From: Chromatiaceae bacterium
GTDB taxonomy: Bacteria > Pseudomonadota > Gammaproteobacteria > Chromatiales > Chromatiaceae
DNA length: 64,000 bases
Assembly (NCBI GenBank): GCA_024639005.1
Contig: JAHEJD010000002.1
Span: 1 to 64,000 of the forward strand
Reading direction: 5' to 3'
The stretch's first letter is position 1. The number at the start of each line of letters is the position of its first letter. Both the position numbers and the translations under genes were made by a program. The notes under the pieces are model-generated. The model did not search any database and was not told where the DNA came from. It saw nothing but the letters and a program-made list of their open reading frames with translations. This document shows positions 30,540-41,204 of the stretch, piece after piece.

Positions 30540-32710
30540 AGCGCCCTACTCCTTTCACGCGCAATGAATCCCCGGATTGCCGGCAAAATCGAGACAATGA
30601 GCACAACGGCCAACGCGCCAAGCGGCCACAACACGGGCCGATTCCAGGCCTCCTGCGCAGAAGCCCGCGCCGCGCCGTCCACACGCTTGTACTTCAGCGT
30701 GTTGTTTGCCATCAGATGTGGCTTGGAGTTCTGAAACCAGGCGTGGTGCAGGCTGAACGCCTTGGGAAAAAAACCGAACATCCAGGGTGACTCCTGGCGC
30801 AGAATTTCCACCATGCGGTCGATAATCTTCTGACGTTCCGACCCATTCGGCAGGTCTTTCATGGTTAGAAAGAGTCGATCGAACTCCGCATTCTTGAAAT
30901 TAGCCGCATTCTCGCCCTTTGATTCCACTTTTCCGTTCGGGCCATACAGCAGAAAGAAAAAGTTCTCTGGATCGGGATAGTCGGCGTTCCACCCCCAGCT
31001 GAAGATCTGCGAGGTCCCCTTGAGCATCTTGTCCTGAAAACGGTTGTAGTCCGTAGCGCGGATAACCAGTTCGATGCCAAGTTTCTCCAGTTGTTTGCGA
31101 TACCACTGCAGCATCGCCTTGCTGTCCGGTCCGGCCGCCGGGGTGTCGTAATACAGGATCAACGGACCGCCGGTCTTGGGATCGCGCCCCTCTGGGTAGC
31201 CTGCCTGCTCAAGCAATCGACGCGCATCACTGATGTCCCGTCGGCGTGCGCTACCGTTGCGCCAGACGTGGGTTACCGGATTGACCCCCTGCTCGCCGTC
31301 TCGATGGCCAAAGATCCCTGGCGGCAAAGGACTCTGGGCCGACTCGCCGCGGCCGTTGCGGAATATCGAGATGAATTCCTCGAAATCAACCGCGATCGCT
31401 ATCGCCTGACGCAGCAGTCGCGCGCGTTCACTGTCGCCGCCGACAACCGGGTCGAGCATATTAAAACCCGCGTAGAACACCGACGTCTCCACGGCAGTGC
31501 TGAGTTGTATACCCTTTTCCCGCATCGCGTCGGTGAGGCTGGCTTCACCGGCGCTCCCGAACTGCACGGCCTGATCGAAGCTGTCGGAGCCGATACCTGA
31601 GTTGTCGTAATAGCCTTGTAGGAATTTGTTCCAGCGCGGGATCGCCTCTTTTTCCAGTGCGTAGACAGCGCGCTCGATGAATGGCATGGGCTTCCCGGCG
31701 TCATCCAAGAGACCTTCCCGGCGGTCTTGCTCTGGCCCTTCCGTTGGGTAAAGCTCGCCATGAAAATTCGGATTGCGCTCCAGCACCATGCGCAGGTTGG
31801 GGTTGTTCTCGGTCAGCATGAAGGGGCCTGTGCCGATAGGGTACCAGTTCAAGTTGATGTTCTTGTCGTCGAGGCCGGGCTGGGAGTAAAAGCGCTCGGC
31901 CTCCCAGGGCATTGGCGAGAAGAAATTCATCGCCAACCAGAATATGAACTGCGGATACTTGCGCTCTATTCGTATACGAAAGGCGTAGCGATCGATCTCC
32001 TCTAAACCCGCCATGTCGATCGATCGCAGATCCAGCCACTGACCCGGCTCACCGTTATCTCGCAAGGCGTCGTGCGCGGCTTTGGCGTACTCGGCGAAAT
32101 CGGCGAATCCACGGATGTGTTCGGCCATCAGGCTTGCGATCGGAGAGTGATTCGGGGAATAAGCGAGGCGTTTGATCTGGTAGAGGTAGTCGGCAGCAGT
32201 CAGCTCACGCGTCCCGGTCAGCGGGAAATCACTGAGCCTGTTGACCCGATCCAGCATCTCCGGCACCAGCGGCCAATACGCCGGATTGCCATCGTCGCGC
32301 AGCGCGAGGGCGGGGTGCGGTTGATAGCGGATGCCGGGGCGAATGCGCAGTATATAGTCCGTGTAGGCGACATCGGCTGCTGGCGCATCCGCGCTCAGCA
32401 GTGAACCGTCATGACCATAGTGACGGATCTCGGGCAGCCGCGCTGCGGTCTGTGGGACCAGCGCATAAGGTCGAGCCAGAAAATGGTACTGCAGCGGCGG
32501 CTCATAGACCTGAGAGATGAACGCCCACTCATTGGAGCTGTAGGAGCGCGCTGGATCGAGATGCTTGGGTCGTTCTGAGAAAGAACTGAAGAACACCGGG
32601 CCCGCCGAGGCGCCCGCCCGGTAGGGATCATTCCACGCCTGACCTTCGCAGCCAGCAAGGAACGCCATACCCAGCCACGAAATGGCATGCAGGATTCGAC
32701 TGCCGCGCAT
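30536..32710 (-). CDS. yejA: Peptide ABC transporter substrate-binding lipoprotein (YejA-like)
   Basis: Lipobox LAGC; SBP family 5; internal Met start fits the lipoprotein signal. Confidence 0.85.
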   Translation of the reverse strand: MRGSRILHAISWLGMAFLAGCEGQAWNDPYRAGASAGPVFFSSFSERPKHLDPARSYSSNEWAFISQVYEPPLQYHFLARPYALVPQTAARLPEIRHYGHDGSLLSADAPAADVAYTDYILRIRPGIRYQPHPALALRDDGNPAYWPLVPEMLDRVNRLSDFPLTGTRELTAADYLYQIKRLAYSPNHSPIASLMAEHIRGFADFAEYAKAAHDALRDNGEPGQWLDLRSIDMAGLEEIDRYAFRIRIERKYPQFIFWLAMNFFSPMPWEAERFYSQPGLDDKNINLNWYPIGTGPFMLTENNPNLRMVLERNPNFHGELYPTEGPEQDRREGLLDDAGKPMPFIERAVYALEKEAIPRWNKFLQGYYDNSGIGSDSFDQAVQFGSAGEASLTDAMREKGIQLSTAVETSVFYAGFNMLDPVVGGDSERARLLRQAIAIAVDFEEFISIFRNGRGESAQSPLPPGIFGHRDGEQGVNPVTHVWRNGSARRRDISDARRLLEQAGYPEGRDPKTGGPLILYYDTPAAGPDSKAMLQWYRKQLEKLGIELVIRATDYNRFQDKMLKGTSQIFSWGWNADYPDPENFFFLLYGPNGKVESKGENAANFKNAEFDRLFLTMKDLPNGSERQKIIDRMVEILRQESPWMFGFFPKAFSLHHAWFQNSKPHLMANNTLKYKRVDGAARASAQEAWNRPVLWPLGALAVVLIVSILPAIRGFIARERSRAL

Positions 32711-32879
32711 TTGCGACCCTTTGAACAGCAGATTTCTTTGCGGTAACGTACGCGCCATTCTCGACCAGATTCTCTACCAAGCTATGGGCACGGACCTCCC
32801 GCGAGGATGATGGCACTGCAGCGGTTCTCTGTCAGCCCATTTGTTCCCCAGACAAAACCACAATCGAGAGGGACTTTCT

Positions 32880-33656
32880 ATGGGATTCCTGCAAGACAAA
32901 CGCGCGCTGATCGTCGGTGTAGCCAGCAATCGCTCGATCGCCTACGGCATCGCCGCCGCCATGCATCGTGAAGGCGCCGAGCTTGCCTTCACCTATCAGG
33001 GAGACAAGTTAAGAGATCGCGTATCCGGATTCGCCGCGGAGTTCGGGTCGGATATCGTGCTGCCGCTGGACGTCGCCAGCGATGAACAGATCGACGCCGT
33101 ATTCGCCGAATTGGCGAAGCGCTGGGATGGCCTGGACTGCCTGATCCATTCGGTCGGTTTCGCCCCGCGCGACCAGCTGGAAGGTTCCTACGTCGACGCA
33201 GTAACTCGGGAAGGCTTTCGAATCGCACACGACATCAGTGCCTACAGCCTCGCAGCACTCGCCAAGGCGGGCCGCCCGATGATGCAGGGGCGCAACGGTG
33301 CCATTGTGACAATGAGTTATCTTGGCGCCGTGCGAACGGTACCGAACTACAACGTCATGGGTGTCGCAAAGGCCGCACTCGAAGCCAATGTGCGTTACCT
33401 CGCTGACGCCCTTGGTCCAGAGGGAACGCGCGTTAACGCGGTCTCCGCCGGACCTATTCGCACGCTGGCTGCGTCTGGCATCAGCGGTTTCCGCGGCATG
33501 CTCGCCGAGGCCGAAAAGAAAACGCCGCTGCGGCGCAACGTAACCATCGATGAGGTGGGCAATGCGGCCGCCTTCCTGTGTTCTGATCTGGCATCCGGCG
33601 TCACCGGTGATGTGCTGTACGTCGACTCGGGTTACCACATCCTCGGCATGGCGTGA
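32880..33656 (+). CDS. fabI: Enoyl-[acyl-carrier-protein] reductase (NADH)
   Basis: [48 protein letters not shown]. Confidence 0.97.
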   Translation: MGFLQDKRALIVGVASNRSIAYGIAAAMHREGAELAFTYQGDKLRDRVSGFAAEFGSDIVLPLDVASDEQIDAVFAELAKRWDGLDCLIHSVGFAPRDQLEGSYVDAVTREGFRIAHDISAYSLAALAKAGRPMMQGRNGAIVTMSYLGAVRTVPNYNVMGVAKAALEANVRYLADALGPEGTRVNAVSAGPIRTLAASGISGFRGMLAEAEKKTPLRRNVTIDEVGNAAAFLCSDLASGVTGDVLYVDSGYHILGMA

Positions 33657-33662
33657 TGTAGC

Positions 33663-33739
33663 CAGCCTGCAAATCTCACCGATTTCCTGCTGCGGGCTTC
33701 GATACACTCGCGACGAAAAACGGTGAGATTTGCAGGCTA
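33663..33739. repeat. Inverted pair AGCCTGCAAATCTCACCG / CGGTGAGATTTGCAGGCT between fabI and ppiD
   Basis: Perfect inverted repeat; shares the core of the repeat at 20923 and 21679; ppiD stop codon lies in the right arm. Confidence 0.85.
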
Positions 33740-35653
33740 GTCGCCGACGGGCTTTATCTCGACGTCCGATCGATTGCGCAGGCTCTGCGTGAAATAGCGC
33801 ATCTGGGCGCCGGCGACCTGTCCCGCAGCCTGCTCGGATACCAGAGGGCGCTCCGCGTCCGCTAAGGTATCCATGGAACCGAGCTCTGTCGCTGTCAACG
33901 CGATCAGGTAAAAGTCGCCCTGACCGGAAGCGACGCCACCGTGCACTGCGCCGCCATCCCGCGCCGGCTGCATTGCAAATGCCTCTGCCAGCACCTCGGC
34001 CGGCACACCCGCCCCGGCCCTGCCTACGGCGCCCGGCGATTCGATCTGCCACGCATGATCCGATGCCACCTGCTGCAGCGTCTTGTCACCCGTTGAGAGC
34101 AACGACAGCATTTGCTGGCCGGTTTTCTCTGCAGCCTTTGATGCCTCGAATGACACGAAATCCTGCTCGATCGCCGCGCGGTTCTCATCGAACCGCAGCA
34201 CACCCGTCGGCTCATACTCGGCGACCCGAATAACGACTGCGCGCTGTGGACCGATTTCGATCAAATCGCTGTTATTGCCTGCCTGCAGCACATCGTCGGA
34301 AAAAGCGGCATTCAATACCCTCGGCGAATCAAGCCCTTCTGGCAGTCCGGCGTCTCGGGTCACCCAGCCCGTGGTCTGGATCTGAAGATCCAGTGCCTCG
34401 GCCGCGGGCATGAGGCTATCGGCGTTCTCGTAGGCGGATTCCGCAAGCCTTTCAGCGTAGTCGAAGTAAAGATTTTCCGCCTCGAACTTGCGATAGGCAC
34501 TTTCCACCTGATCGCGCAGCTCGGAGAACCCTGCGTCCGAACCGCCGCGCACATCCGTCACCTGGAGAATATGAAATCCGAAATCGGTGCGGACCAGATC
34601 ACTGATTTCACCCAGCGGAAGCGCAAAAGCGGCGTCTTCGAACGCCGGGACCATCATGCCAAGCTCGACCCAGCCGAGATCACCGCCATTGGCGGCGGAA
34701 CCGGGGTCATCCGAATTATCTCGGGCCAGTTCTGCAAAATCACCGTCGGCGCGCAGCTGCTCCAGCAGCGCCTCGGCCTTCTGCCGAGCACTGTTGATTT
34801 CGTCTGCGCCACCACCCGGCGCAACTGCGATCAGGATGTGCCGCATTGCCCGTTCCTCACGTGCGACGAACTCCGCGCGATGATCGTCGAAATACTGCCG
34901 CAGCGTTTCTTCATTGACCTCGACGAGTCCGCCGAGGCCGGTCGCGTCCAGTAGAAGATAACTCAGTTTCATTCGCTCCGGCGTGCGATAGCGGTCGAGA
35001 TTCGAATCAAAAAAGCTGCGCACCGCGTCGGCGGTCACGGCAACACCATCCCGATAGGCGGCCGCCGGGATGCGCGCGTAAGCGAAGGTCCGCTTCTGGT
35101 CTGTCAAGCCAATGCGTGTGCGCAGATTTGTCTCCGTAACGAATGTCGTTTCACGTATTCCACTGCGCAGCTGATCGAGCGCCATGTCCTGGCGCACACT
35201 CTGCTCAAAACCCGAACGGCTCTGTCCCAGATTGCGGACTGACCCTTCGTACACCTGCTGATCGAAGCGTCCCTCACGCTGAAATGCCGGAATCGACGCG
35301 ATAAACCCGCGCGCCTGCGCATCACTGGTTCGCATATTCCAGGCCTGCGCTTGGTTGACCAACACCATCTCCTCAACCATCGCATCGAGCGTTTGCTGCT
35401 TTAGTTCACTCTCCTCGAAGAGGTCGGCACGATAGGCATCACCCAGTGTTGCCCGCATCCTTTCACGGACCTGACGCGTTCGCTGATCCAGCATGCGTTC
35501 GGTAATGGCATCGCCTTCGACAACCGCGACCTCCGGTTCCGCGCCGACGCCCAGGTATTCTTGAATGCCCCAGAGGGCGAAAGGAACGCTGATAAGGATA
35601 ACGATGGCCCAGGCGATCCAGCCCTGAGCTTTTTCTCTGATGGCCTGCAGCAT
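33737..35653 (-). CDS. ppiD: SurA N-terminal domain peptidyl-prolyl isomerase (PpiD-like)
   Basis: N-terminal TM anchor, parvulin segment RHILIAVAPGGGADEINSARQKAEALLEQL...; downstream of hupB. Confidence 0.9.
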   Translation of the reverse strand: MLQAIREKAQGWIAWAIVILISVPFALWGIQEYLGVGAEPEVAVVEGDAITERMLDQRTRQVRERMRATLGDAYRADLFEESELKQQTLDAMVEEMVLVNQAQAWNMRTSDAQARGFIASIPAFQREGRFDQQVYEGSVRNLGQSRSGFEQSVRQDMALDQLRSGIRETTFVTETNLRTRIGLTDQKRTFAYARIPAAAYRDGVAVTADAVRSFFDSNLDRYRTPERMKLSYLLLDATGLGGLVEVNEETLRQYFDDHRAEFVAREERAMRHILIAVAPGGGADEINSARQKAEALLEQLRADGDFAELARDNSDDPGSAANGGDLGWVELGMMVPAFEDAAFALPLGEISDLVRTDFGFHILQVTDVRGGSDAGFSELRDQVESAYRKFEAENLYFDYAERLAESAYENADSLMPAAEALDLQIQTTGWVTRDAGLPEGLDSPRVLNAAFSDDVLQAGNNSDLIEIGPQRAVVIRVAEYEPTGVLRFDENRAAIEQDFVSFEASKAAEKTGQQMLSLLSTGDKTLQQVASDHAWQIESPGAVGRAGAGVPAEVLAEAFAMQPARDGGAVHGGVASGQGDFYLIALTATELGSMDTLADAERPLVSEQAAGQVAGAQMRYFTQSLRNRSDVEIKPVGD

Positions 35654-35685
35654 GTTTCCGTGGGTCTTCTACGAAGTTCTTGAAC

Positions 35686-35715
35686 GAAAAACGGGGTATC
35701 TTGATGATACCCCGT
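35686..35715 (-). terminator. Rho-independent terminator downstream of the tRNA pair
   Basis: acggggtatc-ttgat-gataccccgt stem followed on the minus strand by TTTTT. Confidence 0.85.
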
Positions 35716-35728
35716 CCAGGCGAAGTTT

Positions 35729-35805
35729 TGGCGGAGTGGACGGGACTCGAACCCGCGACCCCCGGCGTGACAGGCCGGTATTCTAACCAACTGAACTACC
35801 ACTCC
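35729..35805 (-). tRNA. tRNA-Asp (GTC)
   Basis: GGAGTGGTAGTTCAGTTGGTTAGAATACCGGCCTGTCACGCCGGGGGTCGCGGGTTCGAGTCCCGTCCACTCCGCCA. Confidence 0.97.
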
Positions 35806-35812
35806 GAACTCT

Positions 35813-35888
35813 TGGTGGGTGCTGCAGGGATCGAACCTGCGACCCTCGCCTTGTAAGGGCGATGCTCTCCCAGCTGAGCTAAGCACCC
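35813..35888 (-). tRNA. tRNA-Val (TAC)
   Basis: GGGTGCTTAGCTCAGCTGGGAGAGCATCGCCCTTACAAGGCGAGGGTCGCAGGTTCGATCCCTGCAGCACCCACCA. Confidence 0.97.
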
Positions 35889-35902
35889 AAAAACGAAGCG
35901 CG

Positions 35903-36175
35903 TCAGTTTACTGCGTCCTTGAAGGCTTTGCCAGCCTTGAATGCGGGTGTTTTTGATGCGGCGATCTCGATTGCGTTGCCGGTCTTGGGATTGCGCCCGG
36001 TGCGCGCTGCGCGGGCTCGAAGCAGGAAAGTGCCGAAACCAACGATCGATACGCTGTCGTCGTTTTTCACGGCCACCGTGATGGCGTCAATCAGGCCGTC
36101 CAGTGCGCGGCCAGCCGCAGCTTTGGAGATGTCAGCAGATTCGGCCATGGCATCAACTAGTTCAGATTTATTCAT
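35903..36175 (-). CDS. hupB: DNA-binding protein HU-beta
   Basis: [26 protein letters not shown]...[31 protein letters not shown]. Confidence 0.97.
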   Translation of the reverse strand: MNKSELVDAMAESADISKAAAGRALDGLIDAITVAVKNDDSVSIVGFGTFLLRARAARTGRNPKTGNAIEIAASKTPAFKAGKAFKDAVN

Positions 36176-36378
36176 TCGGACGGTGCCCCCTTATTGGATT
36201 AATACAACCCGGTCCTTGGTTGGCTGCAGTGTGGTGAATAATTTAAGTATTCCGGTTAAGCCGGCGCTTTGGTGCGGGCCGCTTTATAACAGCCCCAAAA
36301 ATTCGGTGTCAAGCAAGCCGTTCAAACAAAGATGAGGTCTCGCTCAACACCGTCTTCTACCAGCGTTGCCTGTCGAGT

Positions 36379-38841
36379 TCAATGATGTCTCAAGGCATCG
36401 TTTAAGTCGTCTGCGTTTTCCTCTTTATTTTCAGCGGCCTTTACGTCTTCTTCAGTTTGCGATGCACGCGGTTCGGGTCGGCCGGCCAAGGCAATTTCGA
36501 GCACTTCATCGACCCAACGCACCGGTCGGATGTCGAGATTCTGTTTGATGTTCTTCGGAATCTCCACCAGGTCGCGCTCGTTCTCCTCAGGAATGATCAC
36601 TGTCTGGATACCGCCTCGATGCGCCGCGAGCAGCTTTTCCTTCAGGCCACCGATCGGCAACACTTCACCGCGCAGCGTTATTTCGCCAGTCATGGCGACA
36701 TCTGCCCGCACAGGGATATTGGTGAGTGCCGAGGCCAGGGATGTCGCCATACCGATACCGGCGCTTGGACCGTCTTTTGGCGTCGCGCCTTCCGGGACGT
36801 GAATATGCACGTCTATCTTTTGGTAGAAGTCATCCTCCAACCCAAGCGCCGCGGCACGTCCGCGAACCACGGTCATTGCTGCCTGTATGGACTCCTTCAT
36901 CACATCACCTAGCTGGCCCGTATGCGTCAGACGACCCTTGCCTGGCGTCAATGCCGTCTCGATCCGCAGCAGTTCACCGCCCACTTCGGTCCACGCCAGT
37001 CCGGTCACTTGTCCAACTTGATCATGTTCGTCAGCGCGACCATAACGGAAGCGCTGCACGCCGAGGTATTTCTCGAGATTCTTCGTCGTTATCGTGACAC
37101 GCTTACCTCGGCCCTTCTCCAGCAAGACGTCTTTAACGACCTTGCGACAGATCTTGGAGATCTCGCGCTCGAGATTTCTCACTCCCGCTTCACGCGTGTA
37201 GTAGCGAACTATATCGCGCACCGCGTTCTCACGGATCGCCAGTTCTTCGCTCTTCAAGCCATTGTTCCCAATCTGTTTTGGGATCAGATAGCGTTCCGCA
37301 ATGCTGACTTTTTCGGCCTCGGTATAGCCCGATAGACGGATTACCTCCATCCGATCCAGCAGTGCCGGTGGAATATTCATACTGTTGGCTGTGGCGACGA
37401 ACATAACCTCCGAGAGATCGAAGTCCACCTCGAGATAGTGATCCTGGAAGGTATGATTCTGCTCGGGATCCAGCACCTCCAACAGCGCTGAAGCCGGATC
37501 ACCGCGAAAGTCCATCGCCATCTTGTCGATTTCATCTAATAGAAAGAACGGGTTCTTGGTGCCGGCTTTGGTCAGATTTTGAACTATTTTGCCGGGCATG
37601 GCGCCGATGTAGGTGCGCCGATGGCCACGGATCTCGGCTTCGTCGCGAACGCCACCCAGCGCCATACGGATAAATTTACGGTTTGTGGCCCGAGCTATCG
37701 ATTGACCAAGCGACGTCTTTCCCACGCCGGGCGGGCCAACGAGGCAGAGGATGGGGCCCTTGAGCTTCCTGACACGTTGCTGCACGGCCAGGTACTCGAG
37801 TATCCGCTCCTTCACCTTTTCAAGGCCAAAATGATCGTCGTCCAACACCTCTTCGGCCTTGGCAAGATCGTTGCGCACCTTGGTGCGTTTCTTCCACGGA
37901 ACACTGACCAGGGCATCGACGTAATTGCGTACCACGGTAGCCTCGGCCGACATCGGTGACATCAGCTTGAGTTTATTGAGCTCCGCGGTCGCTTTGCCTT
38001 TGGCCTCTTTGCTCATTCCGGCTTTTTCGATCTTCTCAGCCAGCTCCTCGAGCTCGTTGGGCGCTTCATCGAGTTCCCCGAGCTCCTTCTGTATGGCCTT
38101 CATCTGTTCGTTCAGATAGTACTCACGCTGATTTTTTTCCATCTGGCGCTTCACCCTGCCGCGTATCCGCTTCTCCATCTGCAGGATGTCGTTCTCGCCT
38201 TCCATCAGCGCCATCAGATGTTCGAGACGCTCACGGACGTTGAACATCTCCAACACATGCTGCTTTTCATCCAGCTTGAGCGCCATATGTGCGGCCATGG
38301 TGTCGGCGAGACGTGACGGTTCATCGATACTTGCGAGCGAGGTGAGGACTTCGGGCGGGACTTTCTTATTCAGCTTCACATATTGATCAAACAGCGTGGT
38401 CGCTGAACGCATCAGGACTTCCATCTCGCGCTCTGGCAGTTCAATGACGTCGGCGGCTGCCTCGATGTCCGCTGCGAAAAAATCCTCCGCGAACTCGATC
38501 CGCTTGATCGCAGCGCGCTCACCACCTTCGACGAGAACCTTGACGGTACCGTCTGGAAGTTTCAGCAACTGGAGAATGCTGGCCAGCGTGCCGATTTCGT
38601 ACATATCTTTGGGCTGAGGATCGTCGACATCCGCACTCTTTTGCGCAACCAGCAGAATCTGCTTGTTGTCCGCCATCGCGGCATCGAGCGACTTGATCGA
38701 TTTTTCTCGTCCCACGAACAGCGGAATGACCATGTGCGGGTAGACAACCACGTCGCGCAGCGGCAGCACCGGGAGAGCGCCTGGCATGTCATCGCGCGCC
38801 GTCGCGTCTGTATCTTCCTGTCCCATAGGATCCTCCGTCAC
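36379..38841 (-). CDS. lon: ATP-dependent protease Lon
   Basis: [17 protein letters not shown]; catalytic Ser in [20 protein letters not shown]. Confidence 0.98.
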   Translation of the reverse strand: MTEDPMGQEDTDATARDDMPGALPVLPLRDVVVYPHMVIPLFVGREKSIKSLDAAMADNKQILLVAQKSADVDDPQPKDMYEIGTLASILQLLKLPDGTVKVLVEGGERAAIKRIEFAEDFFAADIEAAADVIELPEREMEVLMRSATTLFDQYVKLNKKVPPEVLTSLASIDEPSRLADTMAAHMALKLDEKQHVLEMFNVRERLEHLMALMEGENDILQMEKRIRGRVKRQMEKNQREYYLNEQMKAIQKELGELDEAPNELEELAEKIEKAGMSKEAKGKATAELNKLKLMSPMSAEATVVRNYVDALVSVPWKKRTKVRNDLAKAEEVLDDDHFGLEKVKERILEYLAVQQRVRKLKGPILCLVGPPGVGKTSLGQSIARATNRKFIRMALGGVRDEAEIRGHRRTYIGAMPGKIVQNLTKAGTKNPFFLLDEIDKMAMDFRGDPASALLEVLDPEQNHTFQDHYLEVDFDLSEVMFVATANSMNIPPALLDRMEVIRLSGYTEAEKVSIAERYLIPKQIGNNGLKSEELAIRENAVRDIVRYYTREAGVRNLEREISKICRKVVKDVLLEKGRGKRVTITTKNLEKYLGVQRFRYGRADEHDQVGQVTGLAWTEVGGELLRIETALTPGKGRLTHTGQLGDVMKESIQAAMTVVRGRAAALGLEDDFYQKIDVHIHVPEGATPKDGPSAGIGMATSLASALTNIPVRADVAMTGEITLRGEVLPIGGLKEKLLAAHRGGIQTVIIPEENERDLVEIPKNIKQNLDIRPVRWVDEVLEIALAGRPEPRASQTEEDVKAAENKEENADDLNDALRHH

Positions 38842-38911
38842 CGCACCAGTGCGCGGTACAAAATGAAAGGCCAGACCACGCCCATGGAAACGGCGCAGCT
38901 TCTATTTTCGA

Positions 38912-38940
38912 ACATGGGGACTTGCGGCGGAAATTGCAAC
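38912..38940 (-). promoter_or_regulatory. Candidate sigma32-type promoter for lon
   Basis: Minus strand GTTGCAA-N14-CCCCATGTT versus CTTGAAA-N12-15-CCCCATnT, upstream of lon. Confidence 0.45.
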
Positions 38941-39109
38941 CGGCGAATTGGTGCGTTAACTCGAAAAGTCAAGCAGCGAAGCCCTTGTGGGGGCCCAGGA
39001 CGATGACGCCCAGCCAGACCAACCCGAAGGTGCGCCAGCTTGATCTGCGCGGATGGGCAGCGGATTCCCCCGGAATCCCCGCGCTGTCTCGGGAGTCAGG
39101 ACAGCCCGT

Positions 39110-40390
39110 TCAATCTGAAGCGGCAAGCTGACGGGGCTCAGAACCGTTGTAGATGATGTAGGGCAGCGACTCACCCTTTATAACGGCCTCATCCACAACT
39201 ACCTTATCGACGTTCTCCAGCGACGGCAAATCGTACATGGTGTCAAGCAGCACCTGCTCCAGGATCGTACGTAACCCACGGGCACCTGTCTTGCGCTCCA
39301 TCGCCTTGCCCGCGATCGCACGCAGCGCCTCCTCCCGCACCTCCAACTCAGCGCCTTCCATCTCAAACAGTCGCTGGTACTGCTTAATCAGTGCGTTCCG
39401 CGGCTCGGTGAGTATTTTGACCAGGGCGTCCTCATCCAGTTCTTCGAGGGTCGCGACAACCGGAAGTCGACCGACAAATTCCGGGATCAGACCGTAGCGA
39501 ATGAGATCTTCCGGCTCTACATTGGCGAGAATCTCGCCCACGGTCCGCTGATCCTCCTTGCTGCGAACCTCCGCAGAGAAACCGATGCCGCCCGTTTCAG
39601 AGCGGTCACGGATCACTTTGTCGAGCCCAGCGAACGCACCGCCTACGATAAACAGTACGTTCGACGTATCGACCTGAAGGAATTCCTGCTGCGGATGCTT
39701 GCGCCCGCCCTGTGGCGGCACCGACGCGACCGTACCTTCGATCAGCTTCAACAAGGCCTGCTGAACCCCTTCACCAGACACATCGCGTGTAATCGATGGA
39801 TTGTCTGACTTGCGCGATATCTTGTCTATTTCATCGATATATACGATACCGGTTTGTGCTTTTTCGACGTCATAGTCGCATTTTTGCAACAATTTTTGGA
39901 TGATATTTTCCACGTCCTCACCCACATAGCCGGCCTCGGTCAACGTGGTTGCATCCGCGATCGTGAAGGGAACATTGAGTAGTCGCGCGAGCGTCTCTGC
40001 CAGCAGGGTCTTACCCGACCCCGTTGGCCCGATCAGCAGAATATTGCTCTTGGCTATCTCGACATCGTCTTTCTTGCCTTTCGCCTCGAGCCTTTTGTAA
40101 TGATTGTAGACAGCGACCGAAAGCACCTTCTTGGCGCGCGCTTGCCCGATTACATATTGATCAAGGGTGCTATTGATCTCTTGCGGAATCGGGAGCTTAT
40201 CGGCCGGCTGGCCAACATTTTCCTGCATTTCTTCACGGATAATGTCGTTGCAGAGTTCGACACATTCGTCGCAGATAAAGACAGAAGGGCCCGCAATGAG
40301 CTTACGCACCTCGTGCTGACTCTTGCCACAGAACGAGCAATACAGCAGCTTGCCGTCGTCGCCCTTACCCGATTTCTTGTCGTCGCTCAT
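39110..40390 (-). CDS. clpX: ATP-dependent Clp protease ATP-binding subunit ClpX
   Basis: N-terminal Zn finger CSFCGKSQ...[23 protein letters not shown]. Confidence 0.98.
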   Translation of the reverse strand: MSDDKKSGKGDDGKLLYCSFCGKSQHEVRKLIAGPSVFICDECVELCNDIIREEMQENVGQPADKLPIPQEINSTLDQYVIGQARAKKVLSVAVYNHYKRLEAKGKKDDVEIAKSNILLIGPTGSGKTLLAETLARLLNVPFTIADATTLTEAGYVGEDVENIIQKLLQKCDYDVEKAQTGIVYIDEIDKISRKSDNPSITRDVSGEGVQQALLKLIEGTVASVPPQGGRKHPQQEFLQVDTSNVLFIVGGAFAGLDKVIRDRSETGGIGFSAEVRSKEDQRTVGEILANVEPEDLIRYGLIPEFVGRLPVVATLEELDEDALVKILTEPRNALIKQYQRLFEMEGAELEVREEALRAIAGKAMERKTGARGLRTILEQVLLDTMYDLPSLENVDKVVVDEAVIKGESLPYIIYNGSEPRQLAASD

Positions 40391-40483
40391 AACTTCATTC
40401 ACCCTTCGTCGGCCAACGCCTCGATCCGGACAGCCAGACAGTCGCTCCGCTTAATTGATGATATCCGAAAGTCCTCGGATAAC

Positions 40484-40505
40484 AAGCCACCGTTCCGGGT
40501 GGCTT
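40484..40505 (-). terminator. Possible terminator/attenuator hairpin between clpP and clpX
   Basis: aagccacc-gttcc-gggtggctt stem between the two genes. Confidence 0.5.
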
Positions 40506-40514
40506 TGACTTTGG

Positions 40515-41135
40515 TCACTCCTCGTGAGCCGGACGGCGGTCCAACACCTGATCTATCAGCCCGTAAGCGACGGACTGCTCCGCACTCATGAAGTTATCTC
40601 GGTCGGTATCCTGACCTATGCGCTCAAGATCCTGACCGGTATGCCGCGCCAGAATCTTGTTGAGTCTTTCACGCACCAGCAGGATCTCTTTGGCATGAAT
40701 CTCAATATCGGTCGCCTGGCCCTGAAAACCGCCGAGCGGCTGGTGGATCATCACCCGAGAGTGTGGCAGCGCATAGCGCTTACCGTTTTCACCACCCGCG
40801 AGCAGCAGCGCCCCCATGCTGGCAGCCTGGCCGATGCACATTGTGGTTACGTGCGGCCTGATGAATTGCATAGTGTCGTAAATGGCAAGTCCAGCGGTCA
40901 CCGAACCACCGGGCGAATTGATATAGAGGTGGATATCCTTGTCGGGGTTTTCCGATTCCAGGAACAGCAGCTGCGCCACGATCAGATTGGCCATATGGTC
41001 TTCGACCGGCCCGACGCAGAATATGACCCGTTCCTTGAGTAATCTCGAATAGATGTCGTAAGCGCGTTCGCCGCGCGCGCTCTGTTCCACCACCATCGGC
41101 ACTAGGCCGAGACTCATCGGTTCGAATTGATTCAT
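40515..41135 (-). CDS. clpP: ATP-dependent Clp protease proteolytic subunit
   Basis: [14 protein letters not shown] (Ser) and [17 protein letters not shown] (His). Confidence 0.98.
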   Translation of the reverse strand: MNQFEPMSLGLVPMVVEQSARGERAYDIYSRLLKERVIFCVGPVEDHMANLIVAQLLFLESENPDKDIHLYINSPGGSVTAGLAIYDTMQFIRPHVTTMCIGQAASMGALLLAGGENGKRYALPHSRVMIHQPLGGFQGQATDIEIHAKEILLVRERLNKILARHTGQDLERIGQDTDRDNFMSAEQSVAYGLIDQVLDRRPAHEE

Positions 41136-41204
41136 GTCCTGCTTATCGGGAATTACCGGGAATCCTTGAAACTACCCCTAAACCAGCCACTGAGCAAGCC
41201 TGCT

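Noticed and set aside
33009-34052. 347-aa minus-strand ORF spanning fabI and the ppiD end
   Set aside because: Antisense to fabI; no family motif; crosses the intergenic hairpin.
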